This document shows positions 1 to 5,731 of a stretch of DNA of 7,317 nt, piece after piece; position 1 is the first letter of the stretch, and each line of letters begins with the position of its first letter. The DNA comes from Fusobacteriaceae bacterium (lineage in GTDB: Bacteria; Fusobacteriota; Fusobacteriia; Fusobacteriales; Fusobacteriaceae): assembly GCA_016938425.1 (NCBI GenBank), contig JAFGUR010000201.1, forward strand, positions 1 to 7,317, in the 5' to 3' direction. The translations under genes and the position numbers were made by a program. The notes under the pieces are model-generated. The model was not told the DNA's origin. It ran no database searches and saw only the letters and a program-made list of their open reading frames with translations.

Positions 1-97
1 ATTTAATGAAATAATTTTCTATAAAATTCAAAACTCTTTCATTAGTATATTTTACACGCCTAAAAATATCTTTTCCATCATTGTTATGTTTGATTTT
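1..97 (-). pseudogene. Start-less open fragment, unrecognised, runs off left edge
   Basis: Reading the minus strand from the TGA at 98-100 to the window edge gives 32 codons without a stop. The translation is charged and soluble-looking (it includes DGKDIFRRVKYTNERV and then NFIENYFIK), and its codons are of the purine-first type seen in the real genes here. There is no ATG or GTG in this frame; the only TTG lies deep inside, and no ribosome binding site precedes it. The codon-aligned plus frame is also open (stop at 101-103), so one of the two is open only as a mirror of the other. I prefer the minus frame because the plus one reads as a hydrophobic, Ile/Phe-rich string. It could be the decayed 5' part of a gene lying mostly outside the window, or chance. 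No family is recognised. Confidence 0.22.
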
Positions 98-108
98 TCA
101 TAAAAAAA

Positions 109-138
109 CTAGCAAAAAATATTTTTAAATGATATAAT
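109..138 (+). promoter_or_regulatory. Candidate promoter of the lipoprotein gene
   Basis: A perfect -10 hexamer TATAAT lies at 133-138, 30 bases before the start codon. The best -35 at 18-base spacing is CTAGCA (109-114), which matches the consensus at only three positions, so the -10 carries the call. Confidence 0.5.
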
Positions 139-168
139 TTATTAACAAATTTTCACTTAGGAGGTTTT

Positions 169-783
169 ATGAAAAAAATAATCTTATTTTTAATATTAAC
201 TTTAACATTCGTTAGTTGTTCTTCTCTAGAAAATAATAGCTATAGCGACTCTACAAATTCATCAACTGATTCAGGAATTTTAAAAGAATGGACAGCATCT
301 GGTTCTACTCTTACTTTTCACAGCTCTGAAAATAAAAATTCTGGAGAAATTTTTAAAGTTTATGGCAAAACAATAGAAGAACCTATTAAAAGCCAATCTT
401 TAGAAGCAATAAAAACTAAAGGTTCTTTGACTTCTGGTTATGGTATTGTATTTGGGCTTAAAGATGACAAAAACTTTTATTCTTTATTAATTAATGCTAA
501 TGGTCAATTTACTGTTAAAAAAACTATAAAAGGAAAATCTTCAGCAATAGTTGATTGGACTAAATCTTCTAACTTAAAAAAAGGTCTCAGTTCTGCTAAT
601 AAATTGGGGTTTACTTACTCTCAAAACACAAAAATGTTTTCAATATATATTAATGGAAAAAAACAAAGCACATTTGTGGATTATACTTTTTTAACAGGAA
701 AAAGAGGAGTCATTGTTGAGGTTGGAGAAAATGAAAGTACAGATAATTTACCTGTTGAGATAACATATAAAAAGCTTCAATAG
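169..783 (+). CDS. Putative lipoprotein with a jelly-roll (LamG/DUF1080-like) domain
   Basis: A 204-residue exported lipoprotein. Residues 1-16 are a lipoprotein signal: MKK, a hydrophobic core and the lipobox F14-V15-S16-C17, so Cys17 should be lipidated and the protein anchored in a membrane. Residues 18-36 are a Ser/Asn/Thr-rich linker. From about residue 37 onward the pattern looks like a concanavalin-like beta sandwich: a GYGIVFGLKDDKNFYSLLI strand pair near 90-108, then an 'NGQFTV' turn, a 'VDWTKSS' segment and 'FSIYINGK' near 157-164. That order resembles the LamG/3-keto-disaccharide hydrolase (DUF1080) fold. No catalytic residues are evident, so binding of a glycan or other surface ligand is an inference. 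The start is supported by AGGAGG at 159-164, four bases upstream. It stands alone, with its own promoter, and converges on the acyltransferase gene. The fold assignment is moderate; the lipoprotein call is firm. Confidence 0.88.
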   Translation: MKKIILFLILTLTFVSCSSLENNSYSDSTNSSTDSGILKEWTASGSTLTFHSSENKNSGEIFKVYGKTIEEPIKSQSLEAIKTKGSLTSGYGIVFGLKDDKNFYSLLINANGQFTVKKTIKGKSSAIVDWTKSSNLKKGLSSANKLGFTYSQNTKMFSIYINGKKQSTFVDYTFLTGKRGVIVEVGENESTDNLPVEITYKKLQ

Positions 784-797
784 ATATACTTTAATTT

Positions 798-819
798 AAA
801 GAGCCTTGGCACTTTTTTT
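798..819 (+). terminator. Weak candidate terminator after the lipoprotein gene
   Basis: AAAGAGCC (798-805) and the near-symmetric GGCACTTT (808-815) can fold around a very short loop with one A-A mismatch, and seven T follow (813-819). The small loop and the mismatch make it a poor stem. The T-run and its place 15 bases after the stop codon are what support it. Confidence 0.35.
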
Positions 820-1240
820 ACTTAACAATAACTCAGTACTTAGGGCTTACTGAAAAATATAAAACAATTAATTTTAAAAGATTTTAACTCTATTTTTAAT
901 AAAAAAATACAAAGTTTTTCACAAAAATCTTAAAAATCAAGCATTCAACCCTTGGACTGCGCTTGCTCTGCATAAGATTACTCTAAAATTTCCTCCTGAA
1001 ATTAAGAGTCTCTAAAAATCTTGTAAACGTAGGACATTTTTTGCGACCATAAGTAGCTTGTCCTTTAGGAAATCCCTTATAATTTATAATATGAAATATT
1101 TACATTGGATTATAAGGTGTCCAGCAACCCTTACTGGGCGAGTTTAGACATTCTAAGAGCTTCAGCTCTTAGAAGCGTAAGGATAGTTGGGCTGACGCCC
1201 AAGTTGTTTCTAATTCAGTAAACTCTACTTAATTTCTTTG
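820..1240. other. Gene-free, inverted-repeat-rich region; possible structured RNA or mobile-element relic
   Basis: No credible gene is present here on either strand. The region is dense in inverted repeats: 834-838/848-852; 878-885/924-931 (8 bp); a bulged hairpin 974-1022 (AAGATT, ACTCT and AATTTC arms around loop CTCCT); 1031-1036/1059-1064 (AGGACA/TGTCCT); 1075-1083/1109-1117 (9 bp, CCTTATAAT/ATTATAAGG); and the group at 1125-1225 described separately. Positions 940-975 and 1120-1205 are visibly richer in G and C than the rest of the gap. CAACCCTT occurs twice (946-953, 1125-1132) and AAAAATCTT twice (923-931, 1014-1022). Such density and base composition suggest an inserted repeat unit, a MITE or the remains of an IS200/IS605-type element, but no transposase domain can be read. 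No target duplication was identified. Identity is unknown. Confidence 0.45.
1125..1225. ncRNA. Candidate structured RNA with competing helices
   Basis: The strongest helix is a perfect 10-bp stem, TTCTAAGAGC (1151-1160) with GCTCTTAGAA (1165-1174), closed by loop TTCA. It is enclosed by CAACCCTTAC (1125-1134) pairing with 1177-1189, with a three-base bulge at 1183-1185. TTGGGC (1187-1192) pairs with GCCCAA (1197-1202), while TGGGCG (1135-1140) could instead pair with CGCCCA (1196-1201). GAGTTTA (1140-1146) pairs with TAAACTC (1219-1225), which would form a pseudoknot with the outer helix. The pairings hold on either strand, so the orientation is undetermined. A plus-strand frame is open from 1090 to the TAA at 1219-1221. 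This is compatible with a transposon-encoded guide RNA (omega-RNA) overlapping a tnpB 3' end, but I cannot confirm that family. Confidence 0.35.
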
Positions 1241-1261
1241 AAACTTATAGTTTTATATTAA

Positions 1262-1302
1262 TTATAAAAAAAGCTACTAACATTTTTATGATAGTAGCTT
1301 TT
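1262..1302 (-). terminator. Terminator of the acyltransferase gene
   Basis: A perfect 11-bp stem, 1269-1279 with 1292-1302 (core AAGCTACTA/TAGTAGCTT), has a 12-base loop. Read on the minus strand it begins two bases after the acyltransferase stop codon and is followed by seven T, a textbook intrinsic terminator. On the plus strand the T-run is shorter, so it may also stop transcripts arriving from the lipoprotein side. Confidence 0.85.
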
Positions 1303-1304
1303 AA

Positions 1305-2138
1305 TTATAAACTATTTGGATCAGGATTATGTCCCCACTCCTCTAGTTTTTCTTGTATAAATTTTATAATCTCTTGGTTCAATTCTTTCCCATTTCCAAT
1401 AACTTCTACTGGTTTCCCAAAAGAAATATGAACTTCCTCACTTCTTCTAATTGGCCCTAAGTCCCTGACTAACTTTGCATTACCCCAAAAATCTGTTTTC
1501 AATGCTATTGGAACAACTTTACACTTAGCTTTTTGTGCTAATTTTATTCCTAAAGAGCTAAAGGTTTCTGGATTAAAAACAGGATTTCTACTTCCTTGTT
1601 GAAATATTATTACTGATATTCCATTTTTCAATTTTTCTATCCCTTCATCCATGACAATTTTTAAATCTTCTCTAGGATTAATTCTTGTAACAGCTATTGG
1701 ATTAGTTGCTTTCATAATATGACCAAAAAACGGGAAAGTAAGTAAACTTCTTTTTATAACAAATGTTAAATTTTTTACTGGTAAAATAAATAGAGGGAGT
1801 AATTGCGTTTCTAAAGTTGACATATGATTTCCAACAAATACTACTGGTTCATCCTTACACGCCCAAATATTATCCAAGCCTTCTATCTTAACTTTACCGC
1901 CACAATCTTCCACCAAATCTAAAACTAACATAGAATGTTGCTTAAATTCTTCAACTCCATAGTTTCCTTTTTTAGCTTTTATTGACATTTTTAAAATGAT
2001 TAAGGCATATCTTATTACAAAATAAACTCTTGTTCCTAAGAATAGTTTATCTAAAAATTTTCTTTTTCTACCTACATCAGTTGAAAACTCAGTTTTTTCC
2101 ATTATCTTATCTAGCTTTAATTTTTTATCTAAATCCAT
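1305..2138 (-). CDS. Lysophospholipid acyltransferase (PlsC-like, divergent subfamily)
   Basis: A 277-residue member of the glycerolipid acyltransferase superfamily, expected to move an acyl chain onto a lysophospholipid such as 1-acyl-glycerol-3-phosphate at the inner face of the membrane. Motif I is NHMSTLE (N104-H105...E110), an HX4E where most PlsC proteins have HX4D. The block around K129-R130 and 'VTRINPRED' (150-158) corresponds to motif II. Motif III is FQQGSR (179-184), where PlsC usually has FPEGTR. Motif IV is VVP (208-210), followed by ALKTDFWGN. From memory, a subfamily with NHMSTLE and PQTTR-like motifs and the same ALKTDxWGN segment exists in anaerobes, so these changes look subfamily-specific rather than inactivating. 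A hydrophobic stretch at 37-53 may attach it to the membrane. The start has AAAGGAG at 2149-2155, ten bases upstream. The exact acceptor is not known. Confidence 0.88.
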   Translation of the reverse strand: MDLDKKLKLDKIMEKTEFSTDVGRKRKFLDKLFLGTRVYFVIRYALIILKMSIKAKKGNYGVEEFKQHSMLVLDLVEDCGGKVKIEGLDNIWACKDEPVVFVGNHMSTLETQLLPLFILPVKNLTFVIKRSLLTFPFFGHIMKATNPIAVTRINPREDLKIVMDEGIEKLKNGISVIIFQQGSRNPVFNPETFSSLGIKLAQKAKCKVVPIALKTDFWGNAKLVRDLGPIRRSEEVHISFGKPVEVIGNGKELNQEIIKFIQEKLEEWGHNPDPNSL

Positions 2139-2173
2139 ATTCTATTTACTCCTTTAGTATAAATCTCTAGTTT

Positions 2174-2202
2174 ATTATACATAATTTTTATTCAAAAGTG
2201 TA
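2174..2202 (-). promoter_or_regulatory. Candidate promoter of the acyltransferase gene
   Basis: On the minus strand there is a perfect TATAAT (2174-2179) with TACACT (2197-2202) 17 bases upstream as a weak -35 (three of six matches). It lies between the broken CoA-binding gene and the acyltransferase start, so the acyltransferase can be transcribed independently. Confidence 0.5.
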
Positions 2203-2212
2203 GCCTTAATTA

Positions 2213-2618
2213 TTAAGAATTTTCTATTTTTAACAATTCTTTATAAACACACTTATCTTCCATAAAAAATGTATTATTAATTTCTACCATTTTTCTACCC
2301 TCTTCAGACACTATTCCTTCTTGTAACCAAATATATTTTATATTTTTTCCCAAAGTTTTTTCAATTTCCTTTAAAACTACATTAGAATTAATAAAAAATA
2401 CAGCCATATCTACATCATCTTCAATATCTCTTATATCTTTATAAACTTTTCTTTCTAAAATAAGTTCATAATTGGGATTAATTGGATAAATTTCATAATT
2501 TCTTTTAATTAATTCTACAGAAACTTTATAAACTGGTCTATTTCCCTTTGACGAACTTCCAAGTTACAACTATTTTTTTTATTTTTTTATAAATATCTTT
2601 TAAAACTATTTCTCCCAT
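2213..2618 (-). pseudogene. CoA-binding domain protein (YccU/CoA_binding_2 type), frameshifted
   Basis: The minus strand encodes a Rossmann-like CoA-binding protein in two frames. It starts at ATG 2616-2618, with GAGGCG just upstream, and reads MGEIVLKDIYKKIKKIVV. It then enters an improper sequence and stops at TAG 2538-2540. The next frame is open from 2563 to the stop at 2213-2215 and reads LGSSSKGNRPVYKVSVEL, then YPINPNYE, then KDIRDIEDDVDM and KYIWLQEGIVSEE. The family hallmarks are the GxSxxxxRP loop, the YPVNP strand and the 'VWMQxGI' segment, and all are visible. Removing one base near 2562-2566 joins the halves into about 134 residues, the normal family length. The lesion is therefore a single +1 shift in the first nucleotide-binding loop. 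From 2407 a 64-residue C-terminal piece could be translated, but it lacks the binding loop. It is either a young pseudogene or a sequencing error; the family call is good. Confidence 0.82.
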
Positions 2619-2711
2619 AAAAATCGCCTCATATATATTTTATACCAATTTTTTAAAGAATTTCATCTTAAATATTTGCATTCTTTTAATTTCTAAAGTA
2701 AAATTAATCTT

Positions 2712-2717
2712 GGGAGG
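2712..2717 (+). promoter_or_regulatory. Ribosome binding site fixing the GNAT start
   Basis: GGGAGG lies five bases before the ATG at 2723 and decides that start. The nearest -10-like element is TAAAAT (2699-2704) with TTTGCA (2675-2680) 18 bases upstream. Transcription from it would begin almost at the ribosome binding site, so I do not call it firmly. Confidence 0.6.
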
Positions 2718-2722
2718 TTAAA

Positions 2723-3232
2723 ATGATACTAGTAAAACCCAATATAAAATACATAAAAACTTTTAGAAAATATATAAATCAATATAAAATAAGAAATGAT
2801 ATTTTCTATATAAATTTATACGAAGAAGCCTTTGGAAGTTTTTCAAAATATATTGAACTTTTAAATAATAATGAAAAAGGAAAAAATCTTCCTGTTGGTT
2901 GGTCATCCTACTCAACATTTTGGCTTGAAGACAATAATGAAATAGTAGGAGTAATAAGAATAAGGCATAAAAATTCTAAGCATTTTGGGCATATTGGTTA
3001 TGACATTGCACCTGAATATAGAAATTTAGGGTATGGATCTAAAATTTTAGAATTAGGTCTCATTGAAGCAAAAAATCTTGGTTTTGATACTATAGTTTTA
3101 ACTTGTCTAGATTACAATATTGCAAGCCAAAAAGTTATAAAGAAAAATGGTGGTTTCATAACAAATATATTTGAAAATAAAGATGGTGAAACCCTTTATT
3201 CCTTTGAAATAAACCTTTCAAAAACAAGATAA
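2723..3232 (+). CDS. GNAT-family N-acetyltransferase
   Basis: A 169-residue acetyltransferase of the GCN5-related fold, which uses acetyl-CoA to acetylate an amine. The substrate cannot be read from the sequence. The N-terminal part (1-60) is helical and variable. FWLEDNNEIVGVIRIRH (66-82) is the usual beta2-beta3 hairpin, and GHIGYDIAPEYR (89-100) is strand beta4. It leads into the acetyl-CoA pyrophosphate loop R100-N-L-G103-Y-G105, the motif A consensus (Q/R)xxGxG. After helix alpha3, 'IVLTCLDYNIAS' (124-135) carries the conserved beta5 and Asn132. 'KKNGGF' (140-145) precedes the last strands. The arrangement resembles COG3981 predicted acetyltransferases. It is divergent from the broken CoA-binding gene. 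The family is firm; the role is unknown. Confidence 0.9.
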   Translation: MILVKPNIKYIKTFRKYINQYKIRNDIFYINLYEEAFGSFSKYIELLNNNEKGKNLPVGWSSYSTFWLEDNNEIVGVIRIRHKNSKHFGHIGYDIAPEYRNLGYGSKILELGLIEAKNLGFDTIVLTCLDYNIASQKVIKKNGGFITNIFENKDGETLYSFEINLSKTR

Positions 3233-3244
3233 CTCTTGTTTTTT
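3220..3244 (+). terminator. Terminator overlapping the GNAT stop codon
   Basis: AAAAACAAGA (3220-3229) pairs perfectly with TCTTGTTTTT (3234-3243) over ten base pairs, and the loop TAAC contains the TAA stop codon. A T-run ends the stem. Only two pairs are G-C, so efficiency may be low and some readthrough into typA is possible. Confidence 0.6.
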
Positions 3245-3332
3245 CTATTTTAGTACAATTAATATAAAATCTCTACATATATTGAAAATAAACCCTTTAA
3301 AATAATTTTCCCTAGGATTTTTTTAAAAAAAA

Positions 3333-3341
3333 TGGTATCAT
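3333..3341 (+). promoter_or_regulatory. Candidate extended -10 promoter of typA
   Basis: TGGTATCAT fits an extended -10 (TGn followed by TATCAT, one mismatch to TATAAT). No convincing -35 lies 16-18 bases upstream, which is compatible with an extended -10 promoter. The leader would be about 27 bases, ending in GAGAGG (3363-3368), six bases before the ATG. Confidence 0.45.
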
Positions 3342-3374
3342 AGATAGGATAAATTTAAAAAAGAGAGGTTTATA

Positions 3375-5183
3375 ATGCAAAAAATTAAGAATATTGCAAT
3401 AATTGCCCACGTTGACCATGGAAAAACTACTTTAGTTGATGCCATGTTAAAACAAGGTGGAATTTACAAAGAACATGAAAAAGTGGAAGAAAGAGTAATG
3501 GATAGTAATGACATTGAAAAAGAAAGAGGAATTACTATTTTCTCAAAAAATGCTTCTATCAGATATAAAGATTATAAAATAAATATTGTTGACACTCCAG
3601 GACATGCTGACTTTGGAGGAGAAGTACAAAGAATTTTAAAAATGGTTGATTCTGTTTTATTACTAGTTGACGCATTTGAAGGTGTTATGCCACAAACTAA
3701 ATATGTTTTGAAAAAGGCTTTAGAACATGGACATAGACCAATTGTTGTCATAAATAAAATTGATAGACCTATGGCAAGGCCAGAAGAAGTTTTAGATATG
3801 GTATTTGATTTATTTGTTGACTTAAATGCTAACGAATTACAACTTGATTTCCCAGTTGTTTATGCGTCTGCGAAAAATGGAATTGCTAAACATAATTTAG
3901 CTGATACAAATGAAGATATTTTACCTTTATTTGAAGCTATTTTAGATAATGTTGATGATCCAGAAGGAAGTACTGATTTACCATTACAATTTTTAGTTAC
4001 TAATATTGAATATGATAACTATGTTGGTAAAATTGGAACTGGAAAAATTCATAATGGTTCTGTAAAATTAGGTGAAGAAGTAGTTTTATTAAAAAGAGAT
4101 GGAGAAAGATTACTTTATAGAGTATCTAAAATCATTGGATATGAAGGTCTTAAAAAAACTGATTTGAAAGAAGCTTTTGCTGGAGATATAGTTTCTTTAG
4201 CTGGAATTGAAAAATTAGATGTAGGGGAAACTATTGCGTGTAGAATTGATCCTATGCCTCTTCCTGTAATTGATATTGATGAACCTACTTTAGCAATGAC
4301 ATTTATGGTAAATAATTCTCCGTTTGTTGGAAGAGAAGGTAAATTTGTTACTTCAAGACAAATTTGGGATAGACTTATGAAGGAATTACAAGCAAATGTT
4401 TCAATGAAAGTTGAAAAACAAGAAACTACTGATGCCTTCACAGTAAAAGGTAGAGGAGAACTTCAATTATCTATATTAATTGAAAATATGAGAAGAGAAG
4501 GATTTGAACTTCAAGTTTCAAAACCTCAAGTTATTTTCAAAGAAGAAGATGGAAAGAAAACTGAGCCAATTGAATTAGCTATCATTGATGTTGCTGATGA
4601 ATATGTTGGAGTTGTAATAGAAAAACTAGGTGTTAGAAAAGGTGAAATGATTAATATGGTTCAAGGAACTGACGGTCATACAAGATTAGAATTTAAAGTT
4701 CCTGCAAGAGGATTAATTGGGTTTAGAAATGAATTTTTAACTGATACTAAAGGAACTGGAATATTGAATCATTCATTCTATGAATATGAATACTATAAAG
4801 GAGCTATTCCAACAAGAACTAGAGGTGTATTAGTTGCTATTGAAACTGGTGTAGCTTTAGCATATGGATTAGACGGATTACAAGAAAGAGGAACGTTATT
4901 CGTTGCTCCTGGAACAGATATTTATGAAGGAATGATTGTTGGAGAACACTCTCGTTCAAATGATTTAGCTGTTAATGCTTGTAAAGGTAAAAAGCTTACA
5001 AACATGAGAGCTTCTGGTAGTGATGATAATGTAAGACTTGCTCCACCAAGATTGTTCTCTCTTGAACAAGCCTTAGAATACATTGAAGATGATGAATTAT
5101 TAGAAATCACTCCAACTTCTGTAAGAATGAGAAAGAAAATTTTGCAAGCTAATATGAGAAAACCTAAAAAAGATGTTAATTAA
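3375..5183 (+). CDS. typA: Ribosome-associated translational GTPase TypA/BipA
   Basis: A 602-residue GTPase of the EF-G/LepA class that binds the 70S ribosome and affects 50S assembly and growth under cold or other stress. All G motifs are intact. G1 is AHVDHGKTT (11-19). G2 is RGITI with Thr54. G3 is DTPGH (73-77) with the catalytic His77. G4 is NKID (127-130). G5 is SAK (165-167). A beta-barrel domain II (about 200-290) follows, then an EF-G-III-like domain (about 305-385, with VKGRGELQLSILIENMRREG), a domain V-like part, and the TypA-specific C-terminal domain (about 480-600, with GEHSRSNDLAVN and 'KKLTNMRASGSDD'). The length equals that of the family (about 600-610). GAGAGG lies six bases before the ATG and fixes the start. 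It ends with its own terminator and looks monocistronic. No defect was seen. Confidence 0.98.
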   Translation: MQKIKNIAIIAHVDHGKTTLVDAMLKQGGIYKEHEKVEERVMDSNDIEKERGITIFSKNASIRYKDYKINIVDTPGHADFGGEVQRILKMVDSVLLLVDAFEGVMPQTKYVLKKALEHGHRPIVVINKIDRPMARPEEVLDMVFDLFVDLNANELQLDFPVVYASAKNGIAKHNLADTNEDILPLFEAILDNVDDPEGSTDLPLQFLVTNIEYDNYVGKIGTGKIHNGSVKLGEEVVLLKRDGERLLYRVSKIIGYEGLKKTDLKEAFAGDIVSLAGIEKLDVGETIACRIDPMPLPVIDIDEPTLAMTFMVNNSPFVGREGKFVTSRQIWDRLMKELQANVSMKVEKQETTDAFTVKGRGELQLSILIENMRREGFELQVSKPQVIFKEEDGKKTEPIELAIIDVADEYVGVVIEKLGVRKGEMINMVQGTDGHTRLEFKVPARGLIGFRNEFLTDTKGTGILNHSFYEYEYYKGAIPTRTRGVLVAIETGVALAYGLDGLQERGTLFVAPGTDIYEGMIVGEHSRSNDLAVNACKGKKLTNMRASGSDDNVRLAPPRLFSLEQALEYIEDDELLEITPTSVRMRKKILQANMRKPKKDVN

Positions 5184-5226
5184 TCATTTTAATGTTTTAC
5201 TTGTATGCTTCAAAAAATTTCTATAA

Positions 5227-5249
5227 GAAAGGTGGCCATTCCACATTTC
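5227..5249. other. Small G+C-richer hairpin after typA
   Basis: GAAA-G-GTGG (5227-5235) faces CCAC-A-TTTC (5241-5249) around loop CCATT: two 4-bp helices split by one G-A mismatch. No T-run follows, so it is not a normal terminator. It might help stabilise the typA mRNA end, or may be chance. Confidence 0.3.
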
Positions 5250-5296
5250 GATTCGTACTTATTATATTAAAATTTATAGTTTCCTATAAGTATAGA

Positions 5297-5332
5297 AAAA
5301 GCAAGAAAATAAATTTCTTGCTTTTCTCTTTT
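5297..5332. terminator. Bidirectional terminator between typA and the helical protein gene
   Basis: AAAAGCAAGAAA (5297-5308) pairs perfectly with TTTCTTGCTTTT (5314-5325) over 12 base pairs with loop ATAAA. On the plus strand a T-rich tail continues past the stem; on the minus strand the stem also ends in five T. It sits between the two convergent genes and can serve both. Confidence 0.85.
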
Positions 5333-5375
5333 ACTTTTCTATAAAATAGAATAGTAAAATTTTAGAACACTCCCC

Positions 5376-5654
5376 TTAAGACATTTTCTTCATTTTATAG
5401 AATTCATCTAATAACTTTTCTAAAAAATCTACCATATTTTTATGTTTTTCAGAAACATCTAAACTCTTTTCAATTATATCTTTTGCAGCAACTAAATCTT
5501 CCTCTAATTTAAGAATTTTTTTATCGTTAAAGTAATCAATTTCATGTTCTTCAAAGGTTTGAGGAAAATGATTTTCAACTAAATGTTCTTTAAACTGTAA
5601 AAGTTCAAATGTTTCTTTTTCTAATTTATCAAAAAACATTTCATTTTTAGTCAT
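5376..5654 (-). CDS. Small all-helical hypothetical protein
   Basis: A 92-residue acidic, Lys/Glu/Leu-rich protein with no signal peptide, membrane segment or Cys. It reads as two or three amphipathic helices: roughly 8-28 around the KLEKETFELLQF segment, 45-65 around ILKLEEDLVAAKDIIEKSL, and 70-90 around VDFLEKLLDEFYKM. Heptad-like Leu/Ile spacing suggests a helical hairpin or coiled coil. I do not recognise the family. I chose the ATG at 5652-5654: GGAAGG (5663-5668) is eight bases upstream of it. The upstream GTG at 5661-5663, which would add three residues, overlaps that ribosome binding site and is therefore unlikely. It is divergent from the PIN-PhoH gene and convergent with typA. Function is unknown. 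Confidence 0.75.
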   Translation of the reverse strand: MTKNEMFFDKLEKETFELLQFKEHLVENHFPQTFEEHEIDYFNDKKILKLEEDLVAAKDIIEKSLDVSEKHKNMVDFLEKLLDEFYKMKKMS

Positions 5655-5697
5655 CTTAGTCACCTTCCTTTCTTAAATTTTGTTGTACCTTTATTAA

Positions 5698-5725
5698 ATT
5701 ATACTCCATAAAAAATAAAAACCAA
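5698..5725 (-). promoter_or_regulatory. Candidate promoter of the helical protein gene
   Basis: A perfect minus-strand TATAAT (5698-5703) lies 43 bases before the chosen ATG. TTGGTT (5720-5725) at 16-base spacing is a weak -35. Its -35 ends only six bases from the -35 of the divergent PIN-PhoH promoter, so the two promoters lie back to back. Confidence 0.55.
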
Positions 5726-5731
5726 CTAAAT

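Noticed and set aside
896..1060. Short minus-strand frames, such as 25 codons beginning MQSKRSPRV
   Set aside because: They are very short, broken by stops, and have no properly spaced ribosome binding site. The AGGAGG here is 18 bases from that ATG and sits in a hairpin loop. The inverted repeats explain the sequence better.
834..1225. CRISPR array
   Set aside because: The inverted and short direct repeats differ from each other in sequence and are not regularly spaced.
2213..2407. 64-residue protein as an independent gene
   Set aside because: Its Met is an internal residue of the CoA-binding protein, and the same frame continues upstream to 2563 with clear family similarity. It is the 3' part of the frameshifted gene.
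4115..4441. 108-codon minus-strand open frame inside typA
   Set aside because: It lies wholly within typA, whose reading is firm over the whole length. The translation is Ser/Ile-rich and resembles no family, and no ribosome binding site precedes it.
4922..5110. 62-codon minus-strand open frame inside typA
   Set aside because: Same reasons: it mirrors the conserved TypA C-terminal domain and has no domain of its own.
5655..5663. GTG at 5661-5663 as the start of the helical protein
   Set aside because: The GTG overlaps the GGAAGG ribosome binding site; the ATG at 5652-5654 has an eight-base spacing.
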